Shown here piece by piece: positions 58,110 to 64,000 of a stretch of DNA of 64,000 bases (positions within the stretch are counted from its first letter, which is position 1; each line of letters opens with the position of its first letter). A program made the position numbers and the translations under genes. Source of the DNA: Saussurea involucrata (Eukaryota > Streptophyta > Magnoliopsida > Asterales > Asteraceae); NCBI GenBank assembly GCA_033807775.1, contig CM066314.1:39298001-39362000 (forward strand), read 5' to 3'. Under the pieces are notes generated by a model. That model searched no databases. It was not told the origin of the DNA and saw only the letters and a program-made list of their open reading frames with translations.

Positions 58110-61100
58110 ATGGCACCCACCAAAGTAGCAAAGAACATTCCCACTTGCTTTGAAGACCTCAAATTCAATCCGTGCAACCATGTTGCAAGATTCGAAGCGG
58201 ATCCCAATCACCCGGAGTTCAACATCGTATCCAAGTTCCTATCTCGATCTCCCCTTCTTCATGCATTCTCTTGCAACTCAAAAATGAGCAAAGTCCTCAT
58301 TGGCCAGTTCTGGCTAACATGTGTTTATGACATATCAAACGAAGCCATCCATGCCTCGATTCTTACCACTGAAGAAGGTGATCATGATCTAACCTTTGGC
58401 GTTGACGATGTTCGCCATGCTCTAAAAATCACCGCTTTTTCTTCTTATGATCTTATGCATCCAGACAATGCCTTAAACGAAGTAGTCCAAGCCATTGGCT
58501 ACACTCAACAATCTACCTCATCTTCCAAATCTTCCAAGGGTCCCGGAACTCTGATTCGTAGCAACATGGGAGGTATTTGGAATTTTTTATTTGCTCATAT
58601 CATCTACTGTCTATCTCGCAAAACGAGTGGGCACGATCAATCTGCTTCATACATCATTGATCTCGCCCATGCACTCCTGTTCCAACGCAAGATAGATTTT
58701 GCTCAGTATTTCTTTACTGAGTTGGCTGAAGTAGTCAGAAACCCGAAACGTTGTCAGGTAGCCTACCCGCGCTTCATTTCTATGATCCTTCAACACAAAC
58801 TTGGTACGACCCTGGACACTGATCACAAATCTGCTACACCAAGGTTTGTTTACGACTGGTCCTCTTCTGTGGTTGGAAACAAAACACTCGATATTCCACC
58901 ACGTGCCACCGATCTACCACTGCGCCCAGGTATGATTTCTTTTGCTATATCTCCCGATCTTCACTGGGGTGAAGCGGAAGCTCCCGGGTTTCAACACCCG
59001 GAAGTTCCCGTGGAACCTCAAGTAGAAGTGGCCCCGTCTCCCCGTTCTCGAGTGACGTCGGGTGGCGCTAAAAAGAAACAACGAAAGGCCACCGACACCT
59101 TTGCACCCGCTTCTCGAACCACGCCACCGAGAGATCCCTCGGAGGATTCCCCGGTTCAAATCCCATCTCATAAGCGGAGGCACTCAACATCCCCTTCGAG
59201 ATCTCCTTTAAAGAGGTCTCGGAAACCTTCGGCCCCACCATCTAAGCCAACTGTCGATTCTCAAAAATCGCTAGTTGTTGAAATTCACCCCTCCGGGCCA
59301 AGGGAATCCGATATCACATATACCGACTCCTCTGTTGCCTCTCCACAGGCTTCAATTGTACATTTGGAGGAACCACAACTTACCTCCCCACTCGCTTCTT
59401 TGGGTGGTGGAGATGACCTCGGGGTCTCTCCCCTCGAGGGTTCAGATTTTTCACTACACAGCCTTACACCCGATCTTTATGAGATCGATGATGCACAACC
59501 CGCTGAGGGTCCCCCCCACTCAAAAATCCCCCCCAAGGGACTTCTTTTAATTTCTATTAGAAGACACCGGTTCTCCCCGAACCACGATTCCCACCGGCGA
59601 GACCATTATCACCGATCCACCATCTCCACCGAAAGTAACCACCCCAATCGCATCGCCTCACCGATCCCCCCCACCGAAAATTCCAACACCAATTACCTCA
59701 CCTCACCGATCCCCAACTCCCCCGCCGATGCCACTATCTCCCCGACAAAGGTTTCTGTACCCCGAACCTTTTTGGGCTCAGCCAACCTCATCTAATTTTA
59801 TTGAGGACATAATACTACCTCATTCCCGATTATCACCGACACATCACCGATTCCAATTACACGAGGATCGTGCTCCTCCCATTACAGGCATTCGGTTACC
59901 AAGTGAATTAATAGCGGAGGTTCAAGAAAGTGCTCGTCAGTGTCTATTGGTTGGCACTCAATTCGAATCGCTCAAACAAGCTACGATCTCCTTTATAGCT
60001 CAAAACAATGATCGAGTATCTGTGCTCGAGTCTAGGTAACCACAGCTCTTGGCAGATGCTCTTCGAGAAGCTCTTCGGTCAGTCTCTGAAAACTTGGCCT
60101 TATTATCCAACAGGGTGGAATCCTTGACCACTTCTCATTCTGACCTTGCAGTTTCTTTCGGTGCTTTCAAGGCATCCACGACAGTTAAAGATGCTGAGCT
60201 CTCCCGTCTTAATAGTGAGGCCCGTCGGCATCAGAATCTTCGGACCTGTCTCTCTGAGTCCCTTGAATCACTTCATCAAAAGGTTGATCTCCTTGAGCGG
60301 AGCCTGGATTGGGATTTGGATCTGGGTGACTTTACCTTGACTAGTGTTGATCCTGCCAGTATCAACCTTCTTCACTCCAAACTTGATCAAGTCTTCACTC
60401 TATTGGGTTTGACAGTTCGGCCTGTTGCCGAGGGGGAGAAATCTGATCAGTCACCGAAAATGCCTTCGGTCAAACGAACAAACATTAATCAGCCTTCACT
60501 TTCCACCGATCAACCACACATCCGCATCTCAAAGAAAGCCACTGATCTTCCAGGTACTCCACTGAAACCTTTTGGTACTGCTTCCTCTCCACCACCGAAA
60601 ACATCACCACCACCGATTCCTTCTCCATCGGTGGAGAAAACCCCAGCACTATCTGAGGGGGAGCAAGTTTCCAAAACCCCTAAAGATAAAGGAAAGAAAA
60701 TACTATCTGCCGAACAAGAAGCCGAACAAGAAGCCGAAAAAGAAAAGAAAAAGAAAGAGTTAGCCAAGTATGGGGCCCGACCTGAGGGTGCCCAAACTCT
60801 GAAACTAAAACCACCAACTCTTCCATCATCTCAAGATGCCAACCCCGACCTCGGTCTGACTCCTCAAGAACTTGAGGAAGCCAAACTTGCTCAAAAAGCT
60901 TTGGATGAATCTAAAGATCTGTCTTTGAAAGCGGCCAAGGAGGAAGCAACAAAAGTAAAGTCTACCGGTGCCATTAAAACTCAGAAATCGGCACTGAGTG
61001 CTCTTCAGGAAGAAAAGATTAATGAAATATCCTGGTACAAAAAGGCAATGCACTACCGAACTAACAAGTCTCCAATCACAGGTATCAAAATTTCCACTTC

Positions 61101-61701
61101 CAAAGCCAACCCTGCCGACATTAGATTGATCATTGAAAGAGAAGATGGAATTTCTAGAAGTATTAGAGATTACCACTTGAAACAATTCGGCCTCTCCAAA
61201 TGGTTTGAACTCTCTAAACTTCTAGTGAAGAGCATAAATCCAAAGAAAGATGTATTCGTCGAGTACATTGAAGGCTTGATGGATAAAATGAAAGAAGTGA
61301 AAAAGAAACATAACATCGTCCTTTCCACCGATGAAAGAGCCAAACTTCAATCCCTCAAAGAAGACATCCGCCAACCGAAGACTAAGAACCAAAAGGTCAC
61401 CGATCATCTCTTCAAAGACTTGGCCGCGAAAGGAAGGATTCCCTATGTGGACAATCTTAATTTGTCTCTTCCCACTTCAACCACTTATCCCTCAACCACG
61501 ATAAGTCTCTCACCGATTCCCGGACTCTACTTCAATGATGGTTTCGGCCACCATCGTTTCTTCAGGTTCTCTCAAATCCCCTTGGCCGACATAATTCTTC
61601 TTGAAGGCATATCCAATCTGATGCCGTACATCCCCGAAGCTCAATCATTCTATCAGAATATCCTTGCCGAGATCCAGCGCCGACAGAAAATGAGAAAATG
61701 A
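58110..61701 (+). pseudogene. Post-pol ORF of element 2 (often called env-like)
   Basis: ATG 58110 (MAPTKVAKNIP) is chosen because it follows the TATA-box and leader; the frame is open 43 codons upstream. Part 1 (to 59795) has a globular N-terminus with FLSRSPLLHAFSC, GVDDVRHALKI and YPRFISMILQHKLG, then a Ser/Pro-rich basic region (KKKQRK, HKRRHSTSPSRSPLKRSRK) like a nuclear localisation signal. A frameshift (C-runs near 59510-59535 are candidates) leads to a frame ending at 60037-60039. After that stop the same frame continues to 61701 as a coiled coil (LALLSNRVESLTT), a Glu/Lys-rich run (EQEAEKEKKKKE) and the conserved C-terminal domain shared with element 1. I see no signal peptide or membrane helix, so an envelope role is not supported. 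The basic region suggests a nuclear or nucleic-acid-binding protein. Confidence 0.7.
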
Positions 61702-62003
61702 TCTATGTGTTTTCATTTTCATTTTTCAAGTACTTGTAAAATTTTCTTCATCTCCCAGTGTATGAAAATTTCGGTAATGCAAGTACTCTTCTATTTGAAT
61801 TTCCTTGTTGCACATATTTTTTTTACTTGTAAATATTGTCTATAGTATACATACTCATACAAAAGAAAAATAGATCAAAAAGAACAAAAAGAATAGTCTA
61901 TGTGAAAAGAACCCAAAAAGAGTAAAAAGGGTCAAAATGCATTTTACTTTTCAATACTCTTTAATATTCTAAGGAAGGAGCTCAAATTCATATAGGGGGA
62001 GAT
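61702..62003 (+). other. 3' spacer and purine tract of element 2
   Basis: AT-rich, no coding frame, with TATAGGGGGAGATT just before the LTR. Confidence 0.65.
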
Positions 62004-62927
62004 TGTTGGGTCACCAAGATTTGAAATTGACTCACCGATGCTTTTCTCTATATCTTACTTAGAATATTTTTGCATGGTTCTTTTGTAATGACTTGTACAA
62101 TATATCAACTGTTCGGTGAAGTCGAAGATCAACCGAAACCAAGCTTGAAGACATTCTCATTGTGGAAATAAGAAGTCTCTTCTCAACATACATACAAGTC
62201 ATTGTCCACCGATTGTGTGTCCACACATCGGTGGACAACCTCCCCACCGAACATCCTCTAGTCGGTGGAAGCATCCCACCGATCCTAAGGCTCAAATCGG
62301 TGGGATCTTTGTTTCAATGGTTTTCTTTGCAGATGGGTTCAATGTCCAATGCCAGTTATATCGGTGGAACTCAATCGGTGTGATTGTTCTTGGAGTACAC
62401 ATCAAGAAGATCATTTTTTATGGGACAATATCCTTTGCCAGATAAAAGTGACTGTTTGTCGTTTTATCCATTATCAGTTAAAGTCCCTTTCAGCATGGGT
62501 TCTATTCCTAGTACCTAGAAAAAGGTGATAAAGACACATCAACTTTTCAGAAGTCAATATCCTCCAGCAAATATCCTGTTGACAGGTGTCCCAAGCATTT
62601 AATGCTTAGTACACTTATTCACACTATAAAAGGATGAAGGTGTTCCCATGCAAACTACGCTTTCTGGAAATCTCTCTTAGTGCAAGAAATCTCCATATTG
62701 CTTAAGAACTCTATAACTTTGTTCTAAGTGTTCTAAGTTATTTTGTTTAGTTTACTTTGTGAAAGATTGTTAGAATAGTTTATCTGTTCTTTTCCGCAAC
62801 AGTCTTTAGTTTCTATGTGTATTTCTTGTTGAAAGGTTTTCAATAATAGGATTAAAATTGTGAAATTTTGAGTATTGTATTCAACCCCCCCTTCTACAAT
62901 ACTTGTTATAGCCATCTGGGACTAACA
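62004..62927 (+). repeat. 3' LTR of Sirevirus-type element 2
   Basis: 924 bases. TATA-box at 62625-62632. The ACCGA/TCGGT cluster of the 5' LTR is retained in full. Confidence 0.93.
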
Positions 62928-62932
62928 ACTTC

Positions 62933-64000
62933 CATCTAAGCTTATCCTCTATTAACAAGACATTATCACCCCAATGCCCTGTACGCTTCCTTTGGCAAAA
63001 GATGCCACTAATTTAACCACACAATCACCACACCTCAGCATCACACTACGGACAAAGTTCTCACGACCATTTGTAACAAAATGATTCTTGTCTCCATACG
63101 CACCAACGTGTATTTGAACTAAGGCGGTCTCACGACTTGTCTTTCTCAAATCCAGACGAACCACAAAATTGCGATAGTCTAGTCTACTCAAACAAATGTT
63201 CGTTCCTTATCGGTTCATTGCGATCTCCAAGAAGACATTCCAAACGACAAGACACGTTCCCTTTTAGATCGATATAATTAATGCATCCACATCGGTCGCG
63301 CTAAATACCTTTTCCTTTTACAAACTGTCAAAACCTCGCAAAGAAATACTCATCAAAACAACAATTTTTCACCATCTTAACACCCATACAAGGTGGTCCA
63401 CCATCATGCATGTATACATCTTTCCTGGATGGCCTCCTACGTCTACACACACCAGGGCGATTTTCTCAACATTCAACCTCCTGATTCAAGTCTTCGGCTT
63501 CAAACACCTTACACAGTTGTTGACTTCAACATCAATAGGCAACATGATGATGTTTCCATAACCTTCTCGACAACCAGGGTTCCTAACGGAACCTACTTCT
63601 TCCGCCGCATCGTAATCAACTTTATACCCCATCGTCCTCACTTGAAGGAAAACTTTCAAGACTTACCTTGTGCAAAGTCAACATTACAAGACCACCCCCA
63701 AAACTCAGGCTCGACGACGATAACACTTCATTTCTGCATCCCAACACTACTCATAACGAGTTACTAATACCAATACCTTGATGACTTCCAGTCCTTCCCC
63801 TAGACATAACCGTCCACCGACAACCACACTTCCAGTTACTGAATAAGAGTACATGCTAGCATAATACAAACAATACCAAAGTCCGTTTCTGACCTTTCCA
63901 CCATTCACATCCCTTCCTTAATGGGAATACTAAGATCACAAGACACACACAACCGGCTTGGACGGCACACCTCCACTCTCGAAATCCTTTCTTATTTTAA
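62933..64000 (-). other. Eroded chromovirus interior, right of the second Sirevirus element
   Basis: Continuation of 48971-50632. I recognise no domain in any frame and no second LTR before the window ends. Confidence 0.4.

Larger units (their letters stand above)
50633..62927 (+). mobile_element. Sirevirus-type copia retrotransposon 2
   Basis: LTRs 50633-51555 and 62004-62927 with a perfect ACTTC target duplication (50628-50632 and 62928-62932). Length is 12,295 bases. It has an initiator-Met primer site, gag with two zinc knuckles, pol in copia order, a post-pol region of about 4.3 kb and a GGGGGAGA purine tract. By eye about 15 differences separate the LTRs (about 98% identity), so it is younger than element 1. 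LTR and post-pol sequences differ from element 1 while gag and pol are clearly related, so it is another subfamily. Confidence 0.94.

Overview
This is a plant nuclear window, almost certainly from a eudicot. It holds one apparently intact host gene, a phosphatidylinositol-4-phosphate 5-kinase with eight MORN repeats and plant-type introns, surrounded by nested transposable elements. I lean towards the daisy family (Asteraceae) because the post-gap domain at 1429-1873 resembles extra domains I associate with copia proteins of that family. That is an inference from memory, not a search result.

Layout. 1-2169: the 3' part of a Tork-like copia element, interrupted by a 500-N assembly gap. 2497-29032: a nested block bounded by PIF/Harbinger-type ends (TTA duplications, GGC..GTTTGG termini). 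It contains a GC-palindrome foldback element (2806-3835), a 16.9 kb Sirevirus-type copia element (3982-20913, TSD AATTC) itself split by a 5.4 kb non-autonomous Tat-like gypsy element (11750-17190), a 1,170-bp foldback element with two 506-bp arms (21015-22184), a chromovirus (22399-27797, TSD CATAG) and a truncated Harbinger ORF1. 29141-31008: two more copies of the GC-palindrome foldback family, one inside a MITE. 31440-41510: the PIP5K gene. 41570-46500: a MITE-rich stretch. 46549-64000: remains of chromovirus LTRs and a minus-strand Tekay/Del-like element, split by a second Sirevirus-type element (50633-62927, TSD ACTTC) of a different subfamily.

How the parts relate. All retrotransposon reading frames carry stops or frameshifts, so the elements are not intact coding units, but LTR pairs are still close to identical and four insertions have readable target-site duplications, which gives the order of insertion.

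The most interesting signal is shared by the two Sirevirus-type elements. Each carries its own short CpG motif, CAGCGA in the first and CACCGA in the second, differing by one central base. In each the motif is clustered in the U3 part of the LTR, clustered again downstream of pol near a TATA-box that precedes an extra post-pol reading frame, and scattered through the coding region. The nested Tat-like element has its own motif (TCTTACGAC), and the foldback family has CCCGCGATCGCGGG palindromes. This looks like element-specific recognition, perhaps an anti-silencing or promoter-binding system paired with the post-pol protein. That reading is a hypothesis.
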